This document shows positions 18,840 to 25,963 of a stretch of DNA of 64,000 bases, piece by piece (the first letter of the stretch is position 1; the number at the start of each line of letters is the position of its first letter). A program made the position numbers and the translations under genes. Origin of the DNA: Corallococcus carmarthensis (GTDB lineage Bacteria; Myxococcota; Myxococcia; Myxococcales; Myxococcaceae); assembly GCF_003611695.1 (NCBI RefSeq), contig NZ_RAWE01000003.1:85874-149873 (forward strand), read 5' to 3'. Under the pieces are notes generated by a model. That model worked only from the letters and a program-made list of their open reading frames with translations. It was not told the DNA's origin and searched no databases.

Positions 18840-19471
18840 CGCAGCTTGCGCTTTTCGAGCTCGGCCCCGTAGAGGCGCCGCTCCTCGGAGAAGGCCTTCG
18901 CGACGCTGGGCCGGTCCTTCAGGCGCGCGAAGTAGGCGCTGAGCGCGGGCCACTTCATGAGTTCGATGGGCGTGGCCACGCACCAGCCGAGCACCGTCAC
19001 CAGGTACGCGTCCGCGACGCTGAAGCGCTCCAGCAGGAACTCACGTCCGGTGAGGTGTTGATCCAGGTAGGCCAGGCGGGCCGTCCCCCTCTCCAGGGCG
19101 TAGCTCCGCGCGCCCTCGGGCGACTTCGAGTCGAGGAGCGGGGAGAAGGTCGCCTTGTGCAGCTCCGTCCCGATGAAGGACAGCCACTGCTGGAGCCGCG
19201 TGCGCCCCCGGCTGTCGTCCGGCGCGAGGCCCGCCTGGGGCAGCGCCTGGGCAAGGTATTGCAGGATGGCTGCGTTCTCCGTGAGCACGTCCCCGTCGTC
19301 GGTGCGCAGCGCGGGGACGAGCCCGAGCGGATGCACCTGCCGGTAGTCGCTGCCGTCCTGCGTGCGCTTCGTCTTCGAGTCGACCTCGATGTACGTCGCC
19401 TCCGCGCCCGCTTCGTACAGGCAGATGCGGGTCGCGACCGAGCAGGACAGGGGAGAGAAGTAGAGCTGCAT
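18833..19471 (-). CDS. Glutathione S-transferase family protein
   Basis: About 212 residues starting MQLYFSPLSCSV, a thioredoxin-like N-terminal domain (residues 1-80) with the glutathione-binding PALRTDDGDVLTENAAILQYL region (cis-Pro, then Glu-Asn). A C-terminal all-helical domain (about 90-205) follows. The ATG at 19471 has a GGAGG Shine-Dalgarno nine bases upstream. It is divergent from a LysR-type regulator, with a palindromic LysR box in between, so it is probably the regulator's target. Likely role: glutathione conjugation or dehalogenation of an electrophile; substrate unknown. Confidence 0.88.
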   Translation of the reverse strand: MQLYFSPLSCSVATRICLYEAGAEATYIEVDSKTKRTQDGSDYRQVHPLGLVPALRTDDGDVLTENAAILQYLAQALPQAGLAPDDSRGRTRLQQWLSFIGTELHKATFSPLLDSKSPEGARSYALERGTARLAYLDQHLTGREFLLERFSVADAYLVTVLGWCVATPIELMKWPALSAYFARLKDRPSVAKAFSEERRLYGAELEKRKLRQ

Positions 19472-19540
19472 GGCATGTCCTCCAGGACGTCGTTGCGTGG
19501 GGCCTTCGCGAAACAGGCGGCACTCTCCGCCCTCGGGCTG

Positions 19541-19562
19541 GATGCGTCCAACGCATCGTTGG
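19541..19562. promoter_or_regulatory. Candidate LysR-type T-N11-A operator (two overlapping palindromes)
   Basis: GATGCG-N5-CGCATC at 19541-19557 contains the T-N11-A pattern of LysR-type binding boxes. A second, overlapping palindrome CCAACG-CAT-CGTTGG occupies 19548-19562. It lies 15-36 bases before the LysR start codon and about 70-90 bases upstream of the divergent GST gene, where an autoregulatory and target-activating site is expected. Confidence 0.6.
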
Positions 19563-19576
19563 CATAGGTTCGATGC

Positions 19577-20506
19577 ATGGATGACATCGCCCCTCCCCCC
19601 TCCCCCCGCCTCGACGTGCGCGACCTGCGCGTGGTGCTGGCCCTGGCCTCCTCCGGAACCACGGCCAGGGCCGCGGCCGTCCTGCACCTCACGCAGCCGG
19701 CGGTGAGCCGCGCGCTGCTCGCGGCGGAGGAGCGGCTGGGAGCGCGCCTCTTCGACCGGACCCCGCGAGGGCTCGTGCCCACGTTGGCGGGGCAGGAGCT
19801 CGTCTCCGGCGCCACGCGGCTTCTCGTGGAGCTGGGGGACCTGGAGCACCGGGTGCGCGCGCCGGCGGCGCCGTCCATCCGCCTCCGCCTCGTCTGCGAG
19901 TGCTACACCGCCTACCACTGGCTGCCGTCCGCGCTGGTGACGCTGCGCAAGAGCCTGCCGGGCCTCCACCTGGCGCTGGCGGTGGAGCACACCCGGGACC
20001 CGGTCACCGCCCTGGTGGCGGGAGAGCTCGACGTGGCGCTCCTCACGACGGCGGCCGTGCCTCGCGCTGGGTTCGAGACCCGGCCGCTCTTCTCCGATGA
20101 GATCATCTTCGTGGTGGCCGCGTCGCACCCGCTGGCCTCCCGCCGGGCGCTCACCCGGGAGGACCTGCGCGAGCACGGCCTCCTCACGGGGCAGACGCCC
20201 GCGGCGGAGTCGCAGTGGTTCATGACGCAGGTCTTCGGCCGCGAGCGGCCCCGGCTTCGCGTGGAGCGGCTGCCGCTCACCGAGGCCATCCTCGACGTGG
20301 CCCGCGCGGGCCTGGGCGTCGCGGTGCTCTCCGAGTGGATCACCACCCCGCACCTCGGCAAGGGCGACCTCGTCGTGAAGCGGCTGGCGTCAGGGCCCCT
20401 GCGGCGGCCGTGGCGGATGGCCTGGCGGAAGGAGGTCGGAGACGCGGCGCGCCGCCTCCTCGCGGCGCTCGAGTCCACGGTGCCCCGGGGGCTCGCGGTG
20501 GGATGA
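19577..20506 (+). CDS. LysR-type transcriptional regulator
   Basis: 309 residues. The N-terminal winged helix-turn-helix (about 14-72) contains AAAVLHLTQPAVSRALLAAEERLGARLFDR in pattern, the hallmark of LysR proteins; the C-terminal periplasmic-binding-like effector domain spans about 100-300. The ATG at 19577 has no clear Shine-Dalgarno sequence, so translation may be leaderless or weak. Divergent from the GST gene, whose expression it probably controls in response to an unidentified small molecule. Confidence 0.92.
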   Translation: MDDIAPPPSPRLDVRDLRVVLALASSGTTARAAAVLHLTQPAVSRALLAAEERLGARLFDRTPRGLVPTLAGQELVSGATRLLVELGDLEHRVRAPAAPSIRLRLVCECYTAYHWLPSALVTLRKSLPGLHLALAVEHTRDPVTALVAGELDVALLTTAAVPRAGFETRPLFSDEIIFVVAASHPLASRRALTREDLREHGLLTGQTPAAESQWFMTQVFGRERPRLRVERLPLTEAILDVARAGLGVAVLSEWITTPHLGKGDLVVKRLASGPLRRPWRMAWRKEVGDAARRLLAALESTVPRGLAVG

Positions 20507-20564
20507 GCGTTCGTGACAGAGTCCGCGCTTGCCGTTCGACGTCAACCCACTCCGGAAGGTGTGT

Positions 20565-20765
20565 ATGATTGATTTCGTGAAGAAGGCGGGACAGACCTTG
20601 CTTGCCGTTGTCGCCGGATCTGCCTTGTCATTCAGCGCCACACAGGCCCTGGCTCCGGCACCCGAAGCGCCCGCGCCGTATGAGTGTTCCGCCTGCATCG
20701 CGCAGTGCATCGAGATGAACTTCAGTGGTGGCTGGTGTACTCGCACCGAGTGCTACTGCTACTGA
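20565..20765 (+). CDS. Small secreted defensin-like (CS-alpha-beta) cysteine-rich peptide
   Basis: 66 residues, well below usual gene-finder cut-offs. The ATG at 20565 is preceded by GGAAGG; an in-frame ATG at 20529 has no such site. Residues 1-30 form a signal peptide ending ATQALA, followed by a short Pro/Ala spacer and a cysteine core. Cysteines sit at 41, 44, 48, 58, 63 and 65. The pattern C-x3-C-x9-C-x4-C-x-C with Gly-Gly-Trp before the fourth cysteine closely matches insect-type defensins (C-x3-C-x9-C-x5-C-x-C, GGY before the fourth). A defensin-like peptide was previously described from the myxobacterium Anaeromyxobacter. Likely secreted, disulfide-bonded and possibly antimicrobial; activity is inference. 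Ends at a bidirectional hairpin facing a cysteine-rich lipoprotein. Confidence 0.75.
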   Translation: MIDFVKKAGQTLLAVVAGSALSFSATQALAPAPEAPAPYECSACIAQCIEMNFSGGWCTRTECYCY

Positions 20766-20778
20766 AACCGCGGGCTCT

Positions 20779-20821
20779 CCGGGAATGGGCATCCGCGAAA
20801 CAGCGGATGCCCGGCTTCCGG
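20779..20821. terminator. Bidirectional hairpin between the defensin-like gene and the convergent lipoprotein gene
   Basis: A perfect 10-base stem, GGGCATCCGC and GCGGATGCCC with a six-base loop (20787-20812), extended by imperfect outer pairing. It lies between two convergent stop codons, the usual place of a shared terminator. No U-tract on either side. Confidence 0.65.
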
Positions 20822-20832
20822 GTGAGACGTTG

Positions 20833-21117
20833 TCAGTAGCACTCACCACAGTTGTAGGTGACGGTGCCGCCGGGATAGGAGACGCCCGTCGAGGGATTGT
20901 AGCAGTAGTACCGGAGGAGATTGCCCCAGCGGCCTCCGCATTCATCAATCTGCGTGCATTCCCAGACGGTGGTTCCCGTATCACCAGGCTCACAGTCGTA
21001 GAGCGCTTGATCCTGGGCCGCCATCGCTTCGTCCACGGGCACTTCTGCATCCACTCCGCCGCAGCCCAGCGCCAACAGGCCCATCGTCAGCAGTCCAAGG
21101 ACTCCCTGTACTCGCAT
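20833..21117 (-). CDS. Small cysteine-rich lipoprotein
   Basis: 94 residues from the ATG at 21117, chosen for its GGAGAG site and because a lipoprotein signal begins there (LLALGCGG, lipid-modified Cys at about 19). The mature part carries six further cysteines and ends in CGECY, echoing the CYCY end of the convergent defensin-like peptide. The longer in-frame start at 21315 would place non-coding-like residues before the signal. No family recognised. A small, disulfide-stabilised surface protein is likely; whether it partners the neighbouring peptide is unknown. Confidence 0.65.
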   Translation of the reverse strand: MRVQGVLGLLTMGLLALGCGGVDAEVPVDEAMAAQDQALYDCEPGDTGTTVWECTQIDECGGRWGNLLRYYCYNPSTGVSYPGGTVTYNCGECY

Positions 21118-21158
21118 TGACTCTCCAGAGGTGGTGGGTGTCGCCGTGAGGCAGACGA

Positions 21159-21204
21159 ATTCTAACATGAGTGCCTCTGATTGAATCAATGCGTGTCTTG
21201 ACAC
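21159..21204 (-). promoter_or_regulatory. Candidate promoter with two short palindromes upstream of the cysteine-rich lipoprotein
   Basis: Read on the minus strand, TAGAAT (21159-21164) resembles a -10 box and TTGATT (21184-21189) a -35 box, spaced 19 bases, about 40 bases before the start codon. ATTGA-A-TCAAT (21180-21190) and GTGTC-TT-GACAC (21193-21204) are palindromes at or above the -35, possible operator sites. Confidence 0.4.
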
Positions 21205-21268
21205 ACCCACCCGCATGCCAGTCATTCCGATGACACGGAATTGTTCCAGGGCATCCTGGGGGACGGGC

Positions 21269-22150
21269 TCAGTCCTGTTTGAGGGTGCGGAACACGGCGG
21301 GCAACTCCTGCTCACCCAGGCCCGCGCCCAGGGCCCGCCGGTAGTTCTCCAGCAGTTCCCGGGGGAAGCGGGAGCTGATGCGGGCGTCCGTGCTCAGCCG
21401 GACGATGTGCTCGATGGCCGCCACATGGGTGTTGAGGCTGCACTGCTGGCCGGTGAAGTCGTTGCTCTCGATCATGCCCTGCGCGGCGTCGGCGGTGACG
21501 GAGATCAACCCCAGGAAGGAGTTCTTCTGGGCGAAGAAGGCCTTCGGGTCCAGCCCCTCGGCCTGGCACATCGCCGCGGCGTGGAGGACCGCCAGGGAGC
21601 CTCCGTAGTAGGCCTCGAGGATCGCGCAGTCGAGCGTCGCGGCGGAGCCGATCTTCTCGTCGACGTAGACGGAGTTCCTGGCGATCGCCTGGAGCGTTTC
21701 CTGGTGCCGGTCGAACACGGCGCGCGCCCCCGCGTAGAAGACCGTCGCGTAATCGGTGGCCACGAACGCGGGATAGGCGAGGATCGCGGCATCCAGGTAG
21801 TCCACGCCGTGCGCTCGCGCCCATTCCAGGCCTCCACGGGCGTCCGAGGGTGAGCCGCTGGTGAGCTGGACGAGCGTCGTTCCGGCGAGTGCCGACGCGA
21901 CGCCCGACGACGAGACCACCTCGGACCAGGCCGCGTAGTTGGACAACGAGACGACCACGAGCGCTCGCCCGGAGACGGCCTCCACCAGGGAGTCGAACGC
22001 GACGGTGCCACCGCCCACGGCCCTGGCCTTGCCTGGCGTCCGGTTCCAGACCGCGACGTCATGCCCCGCCGCGGCGAAGGCTCGCGCCAGGGCGCTTCCC
22101 ATGAGACCACTGCCAATCACCGCTAGCTTCGTCGGACGGCTGGAAGGCAT
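21269..22150 (-). CDS. NAD(P)-dependent oxidoreductase of the imine reductase / 6PGDH-like family
   Basis: About 293 residues. The N-terminal Rossmann fold starts LAVIGSGLMGSALARAF with a WNRTPGKAR turn, where the Arg after Asn suggests NADP preference. The C-terminal helical domain contains GSAATLDCAILEAYYGG, the position of the catalytic or substrate-binding Asp/Tyr in imine reductases and beta-hydroxyacid dehydrogenases. The lysine typical of beta-hydroxyacid dehydrogenases is not evident, favouring the imine reductase branch. ATG 22150 is chosen over GTG 22156 because AGGAG is seven bases upstream of the ATG. Substrate unknown. Confidence 0.82.
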   Translation of the reverse strand: MPSSRPTKLAVIGSGLMGSALARAFAAAGHDVAVWNRTPGKARAVGGGTVAFDSLVEAVSGRALVVVSLSNYAAWSEVVSSSGVASALAGTTLVQLTSGSPSDARGGLEWARAHGVDYLDAAILAYPAFVATDYATVFYAGARAVFDRHQETLQAIARNSVYVDEKIGSAATLDCAILEAYYGGSLAVLHAAAMCQAEGLDPKAFFAQKNSFLGLISVTADAAQGMIESNDFTGQQCSLNTHVAAIEHIVRLSTDARISSRFPRELLENYRRALGAGLGEQELPAVFRTLKQD

Positions 22151-22217
22151 CTGCACACTCCTGAGGTGAAGTCCCCAGCCTCGGAGCGTGAGCCTGCCAC
22201 GTCAACCCATGGTGCGT

Positions 22218-24617
22218 TCAGGGCACGGGGCTGGGGGAGACCGCCGTGGACGCGGCATCCAGCCGCAGCGTCCGCGTCACCCGCGTGCCCTCGTCCAGGC
22301 CCTCTCCGAAGGGCACCGGCATGCTGTCCTCCGGGCGCGCGGGCAGCCCCTGCGTCACCGGCGCGGGCACCGCGTAGAGGTGCTCGCCCACCCTCACGGT
22401 GGGACTGCTGTTGGCCGTCAGCTCCAGCTCCAGATCGAAGCCCCCGGCTGACGGCACCCAGTAGCGCAGCAGCACTCCCTGGGCCGCGTTGCGCGTCCGC
22501 AGCGCGTCGCCCGTGGCCTGCACGCCCGCGAGCCGCGCGGAGACCACCGCGTCCCCGGGTAGCACCTGCACGTCCACGAAGGCCGCGTCCTGGCGGGACG
22601 GGGTGATGTGGAGCGACACCTTCCGGCGCCCGCCCTCCCCGGCCTCCACGCGCGAATCGACCGTGGGCGCCCGCACGTCGTCCGCCGGTGCCGGTGCAGG
22701 CGCGCTCCAGAACGGCCCCTTCACCTCCGGCAGCGCGTCCACGGCTTCACGCTTCGGGTCACGGCCCAGGTACGCCCGCGTCCAGTCGTTGAGCACGGGA
22801 TCCGAGGACACCCAGCGCGCCGTCTTCGCATCCGCGTCCACCAGATACAGCAGGCCCGTGGGGCGCGGCTGTTGCGCGTCGAAGCGCTGCCCGGCGGCGA
22901 GCGACACCAGCAGGCCCAGGCCCAGCAGCGCGGCCCCGCCCGAGGCCCACGGCAGCCCCCGGCCCGCCAACCACAGCCAGCCCGGCGCGAGCAGCGAGAT
23001 GCCGAGCATCAGCAGGTCGGAGGCCACCAGGGCCCGCTCCAGCGGAAGCACCGTGAAGAGGGTGGACAGCACGTGCGGCAACAACAGCAGGAGCGGCAAC
23101 GCCGCCAGTCCCCACAGCGGCACGTGCCACGGGGTCAGCGGCTGCGTCCCCCGGCGTCCCAGCCACAGCAGAAACAGGACCATGCCCGCCAGGGGCCAGA
23201 GGAACAACGCGCTCGCGCCCGGCGAGATGACGCTCACCACGACAGTGACCACCGCCCACGGCACGCATCCCCCCGCCGCCAGCTCCATCACCGGCGCGCG
23301 CCGGCGGAGGAACAGCCCGACGCCCATCACCGCCATCACGCACAGCACCACCGCGAGGCTGAAGCGCGCGTTGTCCTGCGTCTCCGAGCGGCTGAGGGCA
23401 CGGAAGGCGGGCTGGAGGGCCCGAAGCAGCGGCCACGCGAGGCGCGTGAGGGCGCTGGCCAGGATGCCCACGAACAACAGCACCAACGCCTCCCGCACCA
23501 CGGCCCACAGGCGCAGCTGCTTGCGCAGGCGCGCCCGGAGGACCGCGTACACGAACAGCCCTGCCCAGAAGAGCGCCAGCGGGACGGCCCAGGACCTGGA
23601 GTAGTGGACGCGCAGCGGGCCCACGTTGAAGAAGATGAGCTCCTCGCCCTGCGGCACGGACGCCTCGCGGGAGATGCGCCGGGTGAGCGCGAGCAGCGTG
23701 TCGCCCTGCTGCTGGAGGAGCCCGTCGGAGACCGCGTCCACGGTTTCCCGGCGCGTGTGGTAGGCCTGGGTGCCCTCCACGTTGGCGAAGTTCAGCCCCT
23801 GCCAACCGCCCTGCCGCAGCGCCGTGAAGTCCGTGGTGTTGTTCATCCGCTGGTACGCGGGGGTGAAGAGCGAACTGGCTCCGACGTCCGGGGCCTCCTC
23901 GGCCAGCCTGCGCACGAGCCAGCCGCCTCCCGGGGAGACCTCGAACATCAGGAGCGGCCCCGCGTTGCCGCGCGCGTCCACGTTGAGGATCACGCCCGTC
24001 TCACGAGCCCAGGGGTGGGAGGCCGCGAAGGCGGTGCTGCCCAGCAGGAGCTGCTCCTCCGCGTCCGTGAACAGGATCAGCACGTCGCCCGCGAGCGCCG
24101 GTCCCTGCTGGAGCGCCCGCGCGACCTCCAGGATGGACGCGACGGCGGCCCCGTTGTCGGACGCGCCCGGCCCCGTGGGCACGGAGTCGTAGTGGGCCAC
24201 CAGCATCACGGCCGTCCCCTTCGCGCCGTCCTTCGCGCGCAGCCGGCCGATGACGTTCTCCACGTTCGCGGCGGACCGGGGGATGCCCTGGGCGGGCGCG
24301 AAGACGGACTCCCGCTGGAGCTGGACCTCCGCGCCCAGGTCCCGCAGGCGCGCTTGCAGGTAGTCGCGCACCGCCGCGTGCCTGGGCGAGCCGAGAGCGT
24401 GGGGCTCGGCGCCGATGAAGCGCAGGTGTTCCCGGGCGCGCCCGGCGGAGAACCGCTCCCCGGGCGCGGAGGCAGGCACCAGCTCCGGCAGGGGGCCACC
24501 GCGCAGCACCAGCAGGATCACGCCCAGGCCGAGCACCGCGGTCACCCACCGTGCGGGCCGCGACGCGCGGGGGGAGGCACTCCGTTCCAGGCCCGCGGGC
24601 GCGGGGGTGTCGCTCAT
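22218..24617 (-). CDS. M28 family zinc peptidase with a multi-spanning membrane C-terminus
   Basis: 799 residues. After one N-terminal membrane span (about 25-40) comes an M28 aminopeptidase domain (60-310) with all zinc and catalytic residues visible: His142 (AHYDS), Asp154 (ASDNGAA), Glu187/Glu188 (DAEEQ), Asp214 (NVDARG) and His287 (YHTRR). About eight transmembrane helices (340-580) and a beta-rich extracytoplasmic domain follow, the architecture of ER metallopeptidase 1-like proteins. The ATG at 24617 has AAGGA seven bases upstream. Probably an inner-membrane aminopeptidase acting on exported peptides. Confidence 0.88.
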   Translation of the reverse strand: MSDTPAPAGLERSASPRASRPARWVTAVLGLGVILLVLRGGPLPELVPASAPGERFSAGRAREHLRFIGAEPHALGSPRHAAVRDYLQARLRDLGAEVQLQRESVFAPAQGIPRSAANVENVIGRLRAKDGAKGTAVMLVAHYDSVPTGPGASDNGAAVASILEVARALQQGPALAGDVLILFTDAEEQLLLGSTAFAASHPWARETGVILNVDARGNAGPLLMFEVSPGGGWLVRRLAEEAPDVGASSLFTPAYQRMNNTTDFTALRQGGWQGLNFANVEGTQAYHTRRETVDAVSDGLLQQQGDTLLALTRRISREASVPQGEELIFFNVGPLRVHYSRSWAVPLALFWAGLFVYAVLRARLRKQLRLWAVVREALVLLFVGILASALTRLAWPLLRALQPAFRALSRSETQDNARFSLAVVLCVMAVMGVGLFLRRRAPVMELAAGGCVPWAVVTVVVSVISPGASALFLWPLAGMVLFLLWLGRRGTQPLTPWHVPLWGLAALPLLLLLPHVLSTLFTVLPLERALVASDLLMLGISLLAPGWLWLAGRGLPWASGGAALLGLGLLVSLAAGQRFDAQQPRPTGLLYLVDADAKTARWVSSDPVLNDWTRAYLGRDPKREAVDALPEVKGPFWSAPAPAPADDVRAPTVDSRVEAGEGGRRKVSLHITPSRQDAAFVDVQVLPGDAVVSARLAGVQATGDALRTRNAAQGVLLRYWVPSAGGFDLELELTANSSPTVRVGEHLYAVPAPVTQGLPARPEDSMPVPFGEGLDEGTRVTRTLRLDAASTAVSPSPVP

Positions 24618-24825
24618 GGCTCAGTCCTTCGAGCGCGCCCAAGGGTCCGGGGGCGCGGGGGGTTCGCGGAGTCCCCGACGAAGGGGGGTCCATCGCGCGG
24701 GCACTCTACGTCACCCGGAATCCAGCGGACACGCCGCCGTCACGCCCCCGGCCTGGATGCACGAGACGGAGCAAGCGGGCCGGCAGCGGTCGCTCGTGCG
24801 CCTCCGTGCTTGCGGCGTGGGAGTG

Positions 24826-25084
24826 CTCCCGTCGTCATCCAGTGGAGCTGCGTCGGCCAGGTCAAACTCAACCAGTGTTTCAAGCTCTTCGAAACCGACC
24901 CCGATGGGTTCAATGACCAGCGGATTTCGAAGGCCGGATACGCCCAGGACATGCGTGCTGCTACTCTCAGCAGTCCGTCGCGGCGGTGGGCATGCCCTTC
25001 TTCCCGAAGTTCCATGACAGCGCCTGCCTCGTGGTGACGAGCGGCTGCAAGGACATGCTCTTCTACGAGGACTCGAACTCCTGA
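24826..25084 (+). pseudogene. Frameshifted remnant of a small cysteine-rich protein gene
   Basis: Two stretches with strong G/C3 coding character lie in different frames. One runs to about 24953 and encodes VVIQWSCVGQVKLNQCFKLF and a following FNDQRISKAGYAQDM; the other runs from 24956 to the TGA at 25082-25084 and encodes CCYSQQSVAAVGMPFFPKF and a Cys-containing tail. A one-base loss at the CG-TGCTGC junction would restore a single frame. The start is unclear; a coding-like frame beginning at an ATG at 24757 (MHETEQAG) could be the original N-terminus after a second shift. No family recognised. A sequencing error rather than true decay cannot be excluded. Confidence 0.5.
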
Positions 25085-25100
25085 GGAAAGGCCAAGGCCG

Positions 25101-25880
25101 GTGGACCTGAGAATCGCCTCGTACAACATCCTGGCGGACGCCTACATCAAACCCGAGTGGTTCCCGCACACTCCCGCGGACCTGCTCCAGCCGCGAAGCC
25201 GCCACGCGTTGCTGGCCTGGCGCATCGTGGGGCTGGACGCGGACATCGTCTGCCTTCAGGAGGTGGAGCCCGACAGCTTCGCCGCGCTCCAGGAGGCGCT
25301 GGCGCCGCGCGGGTACGCGGGGGTGATGGCCCAGAAGCAGCAAGGCCGCCCCGATGGCTGCGCGGTGTTCCACCGCCTGGAGCGGAGTCCGGGCCACCGG
25401 ATCCATTACTTCAGCGACCGGCTGGAGGACGGGCGCGTCTCCGGGCATCTGGCGCTGGTCGTGGACTTCGACGTCGGCGGGGACCGGCTGCGCGTGGCCT
25501 GCACGCACCTGCGCTGGGACCGGCCCGACAGGCCGGTGGCGCAACACCAGGGCATGCAGCAGGCCACCGAGCTGATTGACGAACTGATCCGAAGGGATCC
25601 AGAGGCCCTGTGGATCGTCTGCGGCGACTTCAACGCCCGGCCCGGGGAGCCGCTGGTCCAGGCGTTCGAAGCAGCCGGGCTGCGCGATGCCTACGCCGGG
25701 CGGCACCAGCCGACCTGCAACGCGAACGGCTCGCCCAAGGCCATCGACTTCCTCTTCCACTCAAGCGCTCTGCGAGCCCAGCCAGACCCGCTGCCAGTGG
25801 TGGAAGCCCAGACGCCGCTGCCCTCGGAGCAGGAGCCGTCCGATCACCTGCCGATCGCCGCACGCCTGCTGCGCGATTGA
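25101..25880 (+). CDS. Endonuclease/exonuclease/phosphatase (EEP) family hydrolase
   Basis: 259 residues with a GTG start preceded by GAGGAAAGG. The EEP core motifs are in order: ASYNIL (Asn), IVCLQEVE (metal-binding Glu), CTHLRW (His), CGDFNARPGE (Asp/Asn) and PSDHLPI (catalytic Asp-His). The spacing is typical of the compact, CCR4-like or nocturnin-like phosphodiesterase/nuclease branch. Soluble and without a signal peptide, so probably intracellular. Substrate (DNA, RNA, or a phosphoester metabolite) is not predictable from the sequence. Confidence 0.88.
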   Translation: MDLRIASYNILADAYIKPEWFPHTPADLLQPRSRHALLAWRIVGLDADIVCLQEVEPDSFAALQEALAPRGYAGVMAQKQQGRPDGCAVFHRLERSPGHRIHYFSDRLEDGRVSGHLALVVDFDVGGDRLRVACTHLRWDRPDRPVAQHQGMQQATELIDELIRRDPEALWIVCGDFNARPGEPLVQAFEAAGLRDAYAGRHQPTCNANGSPKAIDFLFHSSALRAQPDPLPVVEAQTPLPSEQEPSDHLPIAARLLRD

Positions 25881-25904
25881 GCCGTTGCTCCTGAAGCACG
25901 CGGA

Positions 25905-25938
25905 AGGGCCCCCTGGAGATACACCGCCAGGGGGCCCT
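25905..25938. terminator. Bidirectional hairpin between the EEP gene and the M23 lipoprotein gene
   Basis: A perfect 12-base stem (AGGGCCCCCTGG with CCAGGGGGCCCT) and a 10-base loop, between convergent stop codons. The right arm runs into CTCTTC, a weak pyrimidine tract for the plus strand; the left flank gives GAAG for the minus strand. Confidence 0.7.
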
Positions 25939-25963
25939 CTTCAGGGCACCGGGTGCCGCGTCT

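Noticed and set aside
22608..25037. An 809-codon open frame on the plus strand opposite the M28 peptidase gene
   Set aside because: It is antisense to a gene with complete M28 motifs, has low-complexity Arg/Gln-rich translation, and lacks a Shine-Dalgarno sequence. Only its last part coincides with the separate frameshifted gene remnant.
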